DNA of 22,178 bases from Saksenaea vasiformis B4078 (lineage: Eukaryota; Mucoromycota; Mucoromycetes; Mucorales; Saksenaeaceae), in assembly GCA_000697055.1 (NCBI GenBank), contig JNDT01001791.1, forward strand, positions 1-22,178, given 5' to 3'. Under the pieces are notes generated by a model that worked only from the letters and a program-made list of their open reading frames with translations, did no database searches and was not told where the DNA came from. This document shows positions 1-8,631 of this stretch, one piece after another; positions within the stretch are counted from its first letter, which is position 1; each line of letters starts with the position of its first letter. The translations under genes were made by a program, and so were the position numbers.

Positions 1-334
1 CAACAAGTAGAGACATGGGATATAGATATCTTGATCCGATATATTGAAACCAAGTTGCACAACAACCAGCGGTTACCATTATACAAACTACAGCAAAAGG
101 TTTTGATTTTATTATGTATCGCAACGATGTGGAGACCACGATCGGATCTTGGTTCTCTCCAGTACAGAGATGTACACTTTGCATACACCGATGACGACTC
201 AGAGATAGTAACGGGCATGAAATTATATATCAGGGCTCCGAAAGAGGCGCAATGGAAGATGTCTCGAATTGGAACCACGGGAAAGGCAGACATGTGTCCG
301 ACACGAACTTTACAAGTGTTTCTCGAGAGATCCA

Positions 335-380
335 GAAGACTACGCGAAAATCTACAAGAAGACTACGCGGAAATCTACAA
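335..380 (+). repeat. 23-bp tandem duplication inside the recombinase gene
   Basis: Two head-to-tail copies, 335-357 and 358-380, differ at one base; seven bases of a third copy follow (381-387). The unit is not a multiple of three, so the extra copy shifts the frame and separates the N-terminal arginine box from the C-terminal catalytic boxes. This is the simplest cause of the break in the recombinase gene. Confidence 0.9.
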
Positions 381-755
381 GAAGACCACACGGTTTTTCT
401 CGCAAATATAGCAGACAGAACGAAAGTACGGCCAATCAGCCAGGTGACAGTGGCAAACATGGTAAAAGCCCAAATGGACGCAGCGGGTATTGACACCGCA
501 ATTTTTACACCACACTATATACGGGCAGCGGTCAGTACAAAAGCAAAACAACTCGGGTTTGACGAAAACACGGTGAAAAAACACGCAGGATGGAGTATCG
601 CGTCCCTAACGTTCGAAAAATACTACTTCAAGCCACTACACCAGCAAGGGATAAGCACGACAATTATAAACTCGATTTTCGATGGTGCAACGGAGAAGCA
701 TACCACATCTGAGGTCCGAGTGGAACCAACCAGGATTGGATTAGGCACGACATGC

Positions 756-835
756 AATACGACGGTTGGTGAAACGAGGACCGAAGATGTGGTGGGTCCC
801 AGCCCTTCGGTCCTCGTTTCACCAACCGTCGTATT
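756..835. repeat. perfect inverted repeat, 31-bp arms with 18-nt loop
   Basis: The arms at 756-786 and 805-835 are exact reverse complements over all 31 bases and enclose a loop at 787-804. The hairpin overlaps the last codons of the recombinase frame and is followed at once by a T run, the stop codon and AATAAA. It could be the terminal structure of the recombinase element, an RNA 3'-end structure, or two facing ends of a tiny insertion. The exact match implies recent origin or selection. Confidence 0.93.
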
Positions 836-844
836 TTTTCTTTA

Positions 845-850
845 AATAAA
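845..850 (+). terminator. possible polyadenylation signal of the recombinase gene
   Basis: AATAAA overlaps the recombinase stop codon and lies ten bases after the large hairpin. The position suits a 3'-end signal, but the surroundings are AT-rich, so chance is possible. Confidence 0.35.
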
Positions 851-1153
851 GGACTATTTCAATGGTTAATCAAGTAAAAAACCTTGAATTAATGTTTAGC
901 AAAAAAAAGTGTCTGTTCTTTAATAAGAAGTGAATTCCATGATAATATTAAAGGTTACGTAAAGGGTTAATCAGTAAAATCAAGGATAACGATAAGATAG
1001 ATAATAATCATTTAATCAAAGTACTACTGCTGTTAACTTCGGGAAAACAAAATATAGTTTTGTAATATCTGTTTCGGTGTCGTTTTGCAGTACGACCAGA
1101 GCTACCAGTTCTCGTTAATATATGTTGATATAGGAAGGCTGCAGTATAATTTG
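846..1153. other. AT-rich non-coding stretch with possible CACTA subterminal motifs
   Basis: No gene is visible. Motifs such as CCTTGAA, AAAGGTTACG and CAAGGATAACG resemble those near the right end of the transposon at 5740-5957, so this may be the remains of its left subterminal region. A weak terminal-repeat-like string at 1035-1047 matches 11 of 13 bases of the right end but does not extend. Confidence 0.35.
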
Positions 1154-1760
1154 TTACCTCTCCGTGTCTTCGGCAGTGTCCTTCAAGTACAAAGTGAGCT
1201 GAATGTATAGCAGAGTCTGGGCTACATACCTGTCTATTGCGCTTCCAATACTGATAGCAATTGCCCCACTTGTACTGGAGCAGCCACTGGGAATTTCACT
1301 CCATGCCACCGAAAATGAATCCAAGTGTAAAGCCTGCTGGAGATCTGTCACCAGCTGAGTGAGCAGAACTCGGAGGTGGCTCATTGAGTGATTCAAAATT
1401 TCCTCGTTGCCATCAAAGAAATTATCGCACATGTATTCTGCCAGGTAGTCTATCGTGAGCTTTACTCTCCTTCGCCTGTTCCCAACCACCTTTGTTGGTT
1501 GCGATCGTGTTTTTGCCACCGGGCGCGCTTGTGGTTCACTGCTAGGTTCTTAGCTTCGCAGCTGCACCACTTGCCCTAGTGATTCTAGCGACTGCACGAT
1601 ATTTTGCTGAGTATCAGCAATTCCACGCAGCAAATCATCCCATTCGTTCGTTTTGTGGCCTTGGAATTCTACTGTGCATTCAATAGCTTGCACCGTTGCG
1701 TGAGGCCCTCAAGGATCTCTAGTATGTTCTTTATGGCCGCGTTTCTCTGTGACACTCTAA
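1154..1760 (-). pseudogene. decayed minus-strand ORF inside the transposon, unknown function
   Basis: A 121-codon open frame (1154-1519) starts with MAKTRSQPTK and a basic RRRR stretch. Its coding sense continues upstream in the same frame past a TAA at 1550-1552, with helical text such as WDDLLRGIADTQQN. It then jumps frame near 1680-1710 to NAAIKNILEILEGLTQR, up to about 1760. The predicted protein is rich in Q, L and E, as in a coiled coil, followed by a basic segment. I do not recognise the family. CACTA elements often code for a second protein beside the transposase, so an accessory role is possible but is only inferred from position. The stop and frame jump indicate a pseudogene. Confidence 0.4.
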
Positions 1761-2321
1761 ATAATGGTTATCAAAAGCTTGGTTCAAGGTCTGCAGATGC
1801 TTACATTTCTTTGATTCCCGTGAAGATCGGACGTATCAATGGACGATTCTCAATCAAGTTTTAGGAAATGATCTTTCACTTTTGTGTGAGACTCCGGGTA
1901 TATATATATATATTTATATCGCGTCTTAACCCTTTTTTTGTCGTGTTTTATCGCGTTTCCTGTGTCTTTTTTTCCCGCCTTTCGGTGTATTGTCTTTTCT
2001 TATTTTATTTTTCACATAGAAAGCTGGGTACTATACCTTGCCGTGTCTGACAACGTCTTTTCATTCACAACAACGTCTACGCAGCTCAGTGGCATATAAG
2101 AACAATACAGCTACATCAGTTATATACTGATTTTACCAGATTATAGCAAGACATTTGTATTGAGTTTAAGGAACTTGTCTTTGAAATCCAGTAAATTAAT
2201 GTTTCACTTCTGAGTGACAAAGAAGTGTCTTTCGCTACGAAAATCAGATGGGGATACCGCGCCATATTTCCGCCTGTTATTCTTTCTTTCCTTTCCTATA
2301 TTTTTTCCACGACCAATTGTC
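1761..2321. other. non-coding, pyrimidine- and AT-rich
   Basis: The stretch holds a TA dinucleotide run near 1898-1910 and long T- and C-rich tracts on the plus strand up to about 2310. No convincing gene was seen. Since the minus-strand relic and the transposase diverge from here, it may have been their shared promoter region. Confidence 0.4.
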
Positions 2322-5300
2322 ATGAAAGAGCATCACGTTGCAAAACGGCGTAAATACACAGCTGAAAATTATATTGTTTGCCGCAAGTGCGGGGACAACG
2401 TTCACAAAGGTTCTTTCCCGATCATTACAAAACCCACATACGCCGCACACTAGGAGCGACAACCACAGAAAATAGCAATAGATTTCCTGAGTATGATACT
2501 AATACTCTACAGCTAACGCTTATCTAACTATTCTATATGCTAGCAGTTCCGCTGATCAGGAAGAAGACGATAGATTACCGCAAAGAAACAGCTAATTTTT
2601 CCGTAGTCTTGACTTTTCTGATGACATTAACTTCGATTTCTCGGCTGAACACGCCCAAGATCCTCGCCCTTCTGACGACATCGATATGACAACTGACGCT
2701 TGCCCCCTTGACTACTCTTATTATGAAGATGTCGACTGTGAAGATGCCTACGTTTTATCAAACGAATGTTCCAATGTTACTGGTAATGATGGGTCTATTC
2801 AGGCCCGTGAATATATGCAAGTCTGTGTGGATCTATCAAACAATTATCAATCGCCAGAAGAAAATATTACAGGTAGTATATCGCTATGTCCCCACAACAT
2901 CGTTTATCTTAAATCTTTAAAGAAGCAAGACCTCCTTCTCAGGATGAGGTCCGACCCGTGCATAGTTATGTTCTTGAAAGTCGTCCGCAACCAAGTGGGA
3001 TTGCGCGTCTTAGTATAAAGATGCTTCAAGCAATGACAAAACATGGAATTTCTCGCGCCGCATACAATTATATTGTTAAACTTGCCAACGAGGGCATATC
3101 CTTGGCCAATCCTGGTAATAACGTTCCATGATTAAACAGTTATTCATTATACTATAGAATTTGAGCACTTGTACTCTCCAGACAGGTCGTATGAAGCCGC
3201 AAAGAGCATGTACAAAGTCAGTCCAAAGAGTTATGCGATGTGCCCAAACGGTTGTAAAATGTATACAGATCAGGATCAATCAACCCGGTGCGAGTATTGC
3301 CAAATAGGCAGATATATAGAAGGCCAGACGAAGCCTGCCGCAACGGTACAGATCCTTCCGTTGGCAGAGCAACTCGCTCTTCTTCTTAGTGATTGTGACA
3401 AAAGGGAAATGCTGCAGTATCGCAACTTATTCAGATCTCAAGCAGGCGTTTTCACTGATGTATTTGATGGTTCAACTTATCGTGCGATCAAGGATGATCT
3501 TTTTACTGGAGAGCATGATATCGCGATTGCCTCGTACATTGACGGTTTCAAACCATATCCTGGCAGTAGATACGGCATGACAATGGTCCACGCTGCAATC
3601 CTAAATATAGACCCTTCTCAAAGGTATCGTGTCATCAAGTTTTAAAGTAGTATTCAACCTTGTTCCAGATATGAAAACAGAAACACGTTGCAAGTATGTT
3701 TAATCCCTGGTCCAGGAAAGCCAGAAGACCTTGAATTCTTTCTTGATCCACTGTTGACAGAACTAGAAGCACTCCAAGATGAAGGAATGATCGTCAACCT
3801 TAGGACAGAAAAGATTCGCTTACGCGTCCACCTACTTTTTGCCACTGGAGATATACCAGCGGTCACCGTTTTAGCAAAACTTTCCGGGCATCAATCCGTA
3901 CATGGTTGTAGAATCTGTAAGATTATAGCCGACAACTCCACCAGCTCTACTAGGGGTCAGTACTTTCCTTACAATAACGCTACGGATGAAAGACGGACGG
4001 CTGATGAGTACCGATCAGGCACTGGAGTAAGTCAGGCTATCGCCTCGGTTATCGCCTCGGTTATCGACTGATGCAAAGATCCGTTGCGTAGGATGGACAT
4101 AAAGGGATGTCCCGTTTCACACTCCTAAAATCCTTCAAAGGGCCCAAATTTTGGGAACTCGATGAAATGCACCTTTTGGGGCATGGAATCGCTCGACAAT
4201 TCTTCTGCTATTACAGGGTTACTACGATCAAGTCGATGTGCCGAGTTCATTCAAACTCGATCAAGACACTCTTCAAGGCATCATGTCCGACATGGAAGCA
4301 TCGCATTGCAACATTCCCACTGCTTTCCATGGACGATGGAAAAGCCTTATCGGCCAATACAAGACCAGGGCAGTCGATTGGATAGACTTCTTGCTCTATG
4401 TGGTTCCTACTTTGGTTATCCCCAAATTGCAGAGCAAAGAACCCAGAGAGGCAAGCATGGCCTTAGTGAACGCATTCCAACTAACATATCAGTACGTTGT
4501 ACGCGAGGCAGATGTTACTAACGTTGAAAAGTAAGAAATCTGGTGTCTGCTACTGCTGTAACTGGTACAAATTCTTTTTAGGAATGTTACCAAGTGGCAT
4601 AGATACCTACAGAAGCTTGTTGATGATGGCGAACTACGACTTGCAGTATTCACTCCTGTTCAGCACTACTTGTCACACGTAGGTGAGATTACGAGAAAGC
4701 TTGGCCCTTTGCGCTACCTCAGTGCACGCTGCCTGGAAAGAACAATCGGCCTCTATAGTAATCTCATCAGTTCTGGAAGTGCACCTGGAGCCAACGCTGC
4801 CAATATTATGACGAAGTTGGCCATGTCCCGCTACATTGAACCTAAGCTGAGCGAGGGATCACACGAACAACAGGATTCCGACATCAACAGTTCCCCATCT
4901 CTGGATACCGCAGCATTAATGGAACCGTAGTTGCGCGGGAAGCTGCGATATGCCACAATGGATGCAGAACACTGTATTGCAGGTGAAAATGCCAGTGTGT
5001 TGAAACGAGCGCTGCTGGCAACTTATAAACGGAAAGGCGAATTAGATGAAGAGGGCAAAGTAGGTGAACAGCTGCAGTTTGCTGGTAGCCTCTGGCACAA
5101 TCACCAAGTGTTTGGGAGCCTCCTGCAGCATTCAGCACGCAATCGTGCCGCCTACTTTGTTCGACTCGATATTTCTGTCGACAAGTATGTCCTTGAAAAA
5201 TTATGTATTATACTAATAATTAAATGCAACAGGTACGCAAGATCTTCGCGTCGTCCTGAGATGATGGCACAGCAATTTTTTGGCGAGGTCCATTTCTACA

Positions 5301-5563
5301 TGAAACACACTCACAATGAAATGACCCATACATTTGCTGTTGTCGGGGTCTACAGGACATCGATTGAACAGAAATCCAAAGCCATGTATATCAGTCCATC
5401 GGCCAAACCAAAGTTCATAGTGGTGCAGGCTGAAGATATCAGTGATTTTGTTGGCCGCGTCACTGAACATCGTGGAGGAAAGGCCACAAGGCACTATCTA
5501 ATCTGGCCAGGAATGGTTTTGGCGCAGAGTAAAAGATACTTGGGCAACATTACGTCGATTTAG
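2322..5563 (+). pseudogene. CACTA/EnSpm (Tnp2-like) transposase, interrupted by stops and frame changes
   Basis: The likely start is ATG 2322 (MKEHHVAKRRKYTAEN), leading into a zinc-knuckle-like CRKCGDNVH. An acidic linker follows (about 2600-2860). The core holds a second zinc ribbon CPNGC..CEYC (3241-3300), YIDGFKPYP (Asp at 3541), LIPGPGKPEDL (about 3697-3730), ATGDIPA (Asp at 3850), ELDEMHLLGHG (4155-4190) and a C-terminal GPLRYLSAR..ERTIGLYS block (4706-4755). This order is typical of fungal Tnp2-family transposases. Four introns restore the frame: 3115-3157, 3624-3668, 4531-4581 and 5185-5232; the join between about 2873 and 2930 is unclear. Disruptions are stops at 2451-2453, about 2592 and about 4092, a frame change near 4200 and a TAG at 4928-4930 with coding sense on both sides. 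It is very likely inactive. Confidence 0.8.
4038..4061 (+). repeat. 12-bp tandem duplication in the transposase
   Basis: Two exact copies of TATCGCCTCGGT with a partial third (4062-4066). In frame 3 they read YRLGYRLGYR. The frame changes just upstream (about 4025-4037), so the repeat marks a slippage-prone, damaged spot in the transposase. Confidence 0.85.
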
Positions 5564-5739
5564 GTATGAAAGAGTCAAACAGTTGTAGATGATCACCGAC
5601 AATCGGTTTCTGTACTGTATCTCTTCATTCTTAGATTTAGATGGCGTCAAAAAATATCCTTTCATTTTAGATAATCACAGAAAAAAATCATTAACAATAG
5701 AAAACTTTCTTTTCCTGCAGTAAGCAATAGAAACTATCG

Positions 5740-5957
5740 TAATTGATATTTCTCCTTGAATCGTATCCTTTAATAAGCCATACATTGAGGTTTAGCCTGT
5801 GAGTCTATCCTTGAAGGTTATCCTTGAAGAATACGTGAATCCAGTGATAATCACGACCTTTATCCTTAAAAGTAAGCCTGAATAAGAACGGCATAAGCAA
5901 GAATCTGATCTTATTCAAGGCTTATTTTCAAGGTATATTAAAGGACTTATCCTTGGA
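5740..5957. repeat. subterminal repeat field of the CACTA element
   Basis: Copies of TATCCTT or its reverse complement occur near 5764, 5814, 5820, 5871 and 5949, and CCTTGAA/TTCAAGG variants occur in both orientations (near 5754, 5815, 5822, 5914, 5928). Such arrays next to the terminal repeat are characteristic of CACTA transposons, where they bind transposase; the binding role is inferred. Confidence 0.65.
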
Positions 5958-5982
5958 CTCACGACCAATTTTTCCCGTAGTG
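5958..5982 (-). repeat. right terminal inverted repeat of the CACTA element
   Basis: Read from the minus strand the end is CACTACGGGAAAAATTGG, followed by TCGTGAG. The leading CACTA is the hallmark of this superfamily. It lies about 420 bp after the transposase stop. The three bases outside (ATA, 5983-5985) would be the target-site duplication, but the partner copy cannot be checked because the left end is missing. Confidence 0.75.
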
Positions 5983-6530
5983 ATAGAATCTACCGGTTCT
6001 CTATGTTATTTTCCTTGCTCGTATTTACTCTTTTGACTGATAAATGGAGCTGATTCCGCTATCTCTTGTTTATGCTATCTTTTCTTTTTCGTTGCCATAA
6101 TTCCTCATTTCTTTGGATCCAGCTCACTGACCTTCTATATTTCTCTAATATACAAAGTAAATAGGAGGTCAAAGGCAACCATTACAACGATTTTAGGTAA
6201 CGGTCATATTTTGTTTCAAACAAATTTCTTTGGAGATTGAGGATAACGACAACATTCGCCTTACCTTATGTTTCTTTGTCGTTCTTAAAGCCCTACCGCT
6301 TAACCAAGCCTTGGTGCTTGACTATTGTCCGCAACCGGTGCTCACACAGATCGAACTTTCTATTAAAAGACTTCACCAGAAACAATGTTTTCCGTATTTT
6401 CGGACTCTTACCGTCATCAAATTTGCGGTTAGACAATCCCTGGAGATGTCTCTAATTATACCCATCAATTTGAAAGTTAGAGGGTGGCAACCCTTGAACT
6501 GTAATGTCGGTTGTCTAACAAACTCAAAAT

Positions 6531-6622
6531 GGTGAAGGTCGTGAGACTCCGTGTATTGTGTATCCTTGCGAGACAAGAACGCAGAACTATTTTACTAAAA
6601 ATTCCTCTAGATAACTGAATTC
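6531..6622 (-). repeat. diverged dispersed repeat, copy A (inverted relative to copy B)
   Basis: Two conserved blocks, 6602-6622 and 6531-6549, match 13472-13492 (20 of 21 bases) and 13538-13556 (17 of 19) on the opposite strand, with similar spacing (52 versus 45 bp). On the minus strand, copy A reads AEFSYLEEFLV and, in another frame, ESHDLHHF; copy B reads SEFGYLEEVLV and ESHGLHRL. These look like relics of one coding sequence of unknown kind. Confidence 0.6.
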
Positions 6623-6837
6623 AGCGGAGTGATGTGTGGTACACTTATTAGGAAATGTTGTGTAGCATTGAGTTGTTTGGACACAACATGGAGACACAGG
6701 CTCGTCAAGTTTGACTCTGAATTCACAATTGCAGGATCCACCTCTCGATGGATCATGTGTTTTTTTGTGGAGGTCATAGGCTAAATACCTAATATAACAC
6801 CCTAGAAATATTGTGGGTCCAGGGTTTGCCAAATCCC

Positions 6838-6866
6838 CCTCCCTCTCCCTCTCCCTCTCCCTCTCC
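6838..6866 (+). repeat. CCCTCT hexanucleotide microsatellite
   Basis: Nearly five perfect CCCTCT units form a strictly pyrimidine tract on the plus strand. It lies in non-coding DNA; no function is implied. Confidence 0.9.
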
Positions 6867-7041
6867 CCACGTCATTTCGTTTGTTCTCTGTCACGAAGTC
6901 ACTCTTTTTTTCCCACATAACACAGCCTTGTACGATGCGCCAGTTGGTATTTATTTGTCTCTCGAATTATATAAGAAAGGATGATACCACAATCTCCGAA
7001 CTTACACCATCTATCGGATAGTAGTTTTAGGTGTTCGGGCT

Positions 7042-7179
7042 ATGGCGTCCGCCAAAAGAACACAGCGTCAACCAATCAAGATAATTGGTGGCTGGAAGCC
7101 AGGTGGCCTGATTGAAACCATGTTGATAAGGCAAGCACGCCGATTTCAACCATCTAAACGGAAGATTTCGCAAACGTAG
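7042..7179 (+). CDS. possible small basic protein, 45 residues
   Basis: An ATG frame codes for a strongly basic peptide beginning MASAKRTQRQPIKIIGGWK and ending with PSKRKISQT. A TATATAAG lies about 70 bp upstream. The composition would suit a nucleic-acid-binding fragment, but I do not recognise it. It is short enough to be chance or a scrap of a mobile element. Confidence 0.2.
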   Translation: MASAKRTQRQPIKIIGGWKPGGLIETMLIRQARRFQPSKRKISQT

Positions 7180-8631
7180 TAGGCCTCCATAGAGGAGTAT
7201 CACTTTGGTAGTCTTCCACTCCGATCCACCAAAAAGTCTGGCAAATGCATTAGTTACGTCCCTATTTGTGTAATTCGTACCTGGATGGTAACTTACCGTC
7301 GAAGCTTGCGCAAAAGACGGCTCGTTGAGTGTCCCAGGCTAGATGTGAGAGGAAACAGCAGTTTTGGGGAGGAACGTCGTTTGGGCTGAAGATCAGATAT
7401 TTTGCGCTCAAGAAGAAAGATAGGAGGAGAATGTCGTAAGGACGGACATACGGGTGTACTTGTAGGGCAACAAAGGGTGGTTTCTGCGATACGTTACACC
7501 CTAGCCACAGGGGCATACCTGAGGATCCTAGTTTTCTGGGCGCTCCGGTGTTGTATGACGGAACAGCTAAAACTCTATGGTGCCACACAAAATCCACGGT
7601 GTTTATACCGAGCGATGAGACCGTGTAGCTACAGAAGTTGCTCCCATTTATTAGACAGACACCGTTGTAACCATGATTCCTGAGAACCCACGGCATTTGG
7701 GAGTATGTGAACACGTTAAGTTGTGAGAGAGGAGTCCGCCACGCTATCAAGCTCGACTAATCACAGAGAAATGGTACGAACGGATAAAATACGATGTACT
7801 CCATCGGATCGTGTCGTGACACAGCTGAATAGGTCGATTCACACGCAGCTACCGATATTGACGTGGTCCCATCAGTAGCGGTAGCAAATGTATCCTTGTA
7901 AATAACGTATTAGGCACGTTATGGCCTTATATTAAAGACGCAGAGAGCGCAGCCTTTTCAAGGAACGGGATCTCAAGTGTAAATGGAAGGAGTAAGAACA
8001 TATGACTTTAAGTGACATATGCTTAGTGGTATCCCCGCACAGCATCAATCATCCAAACCACACAGTTCAACAACACTGAAGCAAATCGTAGATTTATTAC
8101 AAATTCGCTATCATTCGAGCCCTTGCCGGAGTCAAGCTCTTAGCAAATTTGCCATCGCAGAGTGCTTTGTGTCCCAAAACGGCGTTTGTAATCACCAAAC
8201 TGTTCGCACTAGAACTTTAGCAAGGCTTAAAGTGTACATGAGACTAAGTCCAATAACGTATGTGCCTGCCGTTCTCATAGAATTCGCTAATGATTCATTT
8301 TATTTCATTATACAAATATTTCTGCGCATCCGCTATTTCGAAGAAAGCCTGTCATGTTGGATCACAAACTAATTAAGTTGACTTCCAACATCTAAAAGGG
8401 CAATATTATTACGGCAAAATGATCCCGAACGAAAGCAAACGTATTGAGTAGACAGAGGGCGCAATACCACCAGAAATCTTTGATATATATGGATAGTTTT
8501 CGGATGCTTGACAAACAGTTCGGCTTGGAGTGTGTACTCCGTTGCACCAAATTGTTAGAGTTTATGGCATTTTCCCAGCATACGAACTTCACAAGTATCG
8601 CAGGCCTCCATCGCTTCTTTTCCCACTTTTG

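Larger units (their letters stand above)
1..845 (+). pseudogene. tyrosine recombinase (integrase) of a mobile element, 5' truncated by window edge and frameshifted
   Basis: The reading frame is open from base 1, so the gene starts outside the window. It codes for the catalytic half of a tyrosine recombinase, the DNA-cutting and joining enzyme of DIRS-, Crypton- or Ngaro-type fungal elements. Visible catalytic boxes are the first arginine in WRPRSDL (about 130-150), the HYIR box (513-524), the HAGWS box (582-596) and the FEKYY box with the nucleophilic tyrosine at 621-626. The first part is in frame 1 and stops at 409-411; everything from the HYIR box on is in frame 3. The switch is explained by a 23-bp tandem duplication at 335-380: without one copy the two halves read continuously. 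The frame ends at TAA 843-845 inside the flank of a large hairpin. Seen: motifs, frame break. Known: catalytic R..HxxR..H/W..Y pattern. Which element class it belongs to is undecided because the upstream part is missing. Confidence 0.8.
846..5982 (+). mobile_element. decayed CACTA/EnSpm-type DNA transposon, 3' end intact, 5' end not found
   Basis: The right end is marked by a terminal inverted repeat that reads CACTACGGGAAA from the minus strand and ends at 5982. Inside it lies a field of short AAGGATA-type motifs in both orientations (about 5740-5957), like the subterminal transposase-binding arrays of CACTA elements. The body carries a Tnp2-like transposase on the plus strand and a decayed ORF on the minus strand. 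At the left, related motifs (CCTTGAATTAA near 880, CAAGGATAACG near 980) suggest that element DNA begins soon after the recombinase gene, but no CACTACGGG copy is present there. The left boundary given is therefore only a guess; the element looks truncated or interrupted next to the recombinase element. Confidence 0.6.
5983..8631. other. gene-poor spacer with decayed fragments
   Basis: No intact gene of recognisable family was found. The stretch contains a CCCTCT microsatellite, a small basic ORF at 7042-7179, a diverged repeat block at 6531-6622 that recurs inverted at 13472-13556, and an unassigned 162-codon open frame on the minus strand (7262-7750) with no recognised motif. The TATATAAG at about 6970 could be a core promoter element but has no convincing gene behind it. 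Confidence 0.5.

Noticed and set aside
787..840. Hairpin plus T run read as a bacterial rho-independent terminator
   Set aside because: The surroundings are eukaryotic (spliceosomal introns, AATAAA), and a 31-bp arm is much longer than typical terminators.
6838..6866. CCCTCT tract considered as a telomere-like repeat
   Set aside because: It is not the fungal TTAGGG/CCCTAA type and is short and internal; it is a simple microsatellite.
7262..7750. 162-codon open frame on the minus strand
   Set aside because: No recognised motif, odd composition, overlapping open frame on the other strand, and no visible promoter or intron logic; likely chance or an unrecognisable relic.
8019..8372. 117-codon open frame upstream of the MACPF-like gene
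   Set aside because: No family resemblance and no splice join to the exon at 8632; the next gene has its own ATG and in-phase first intron.
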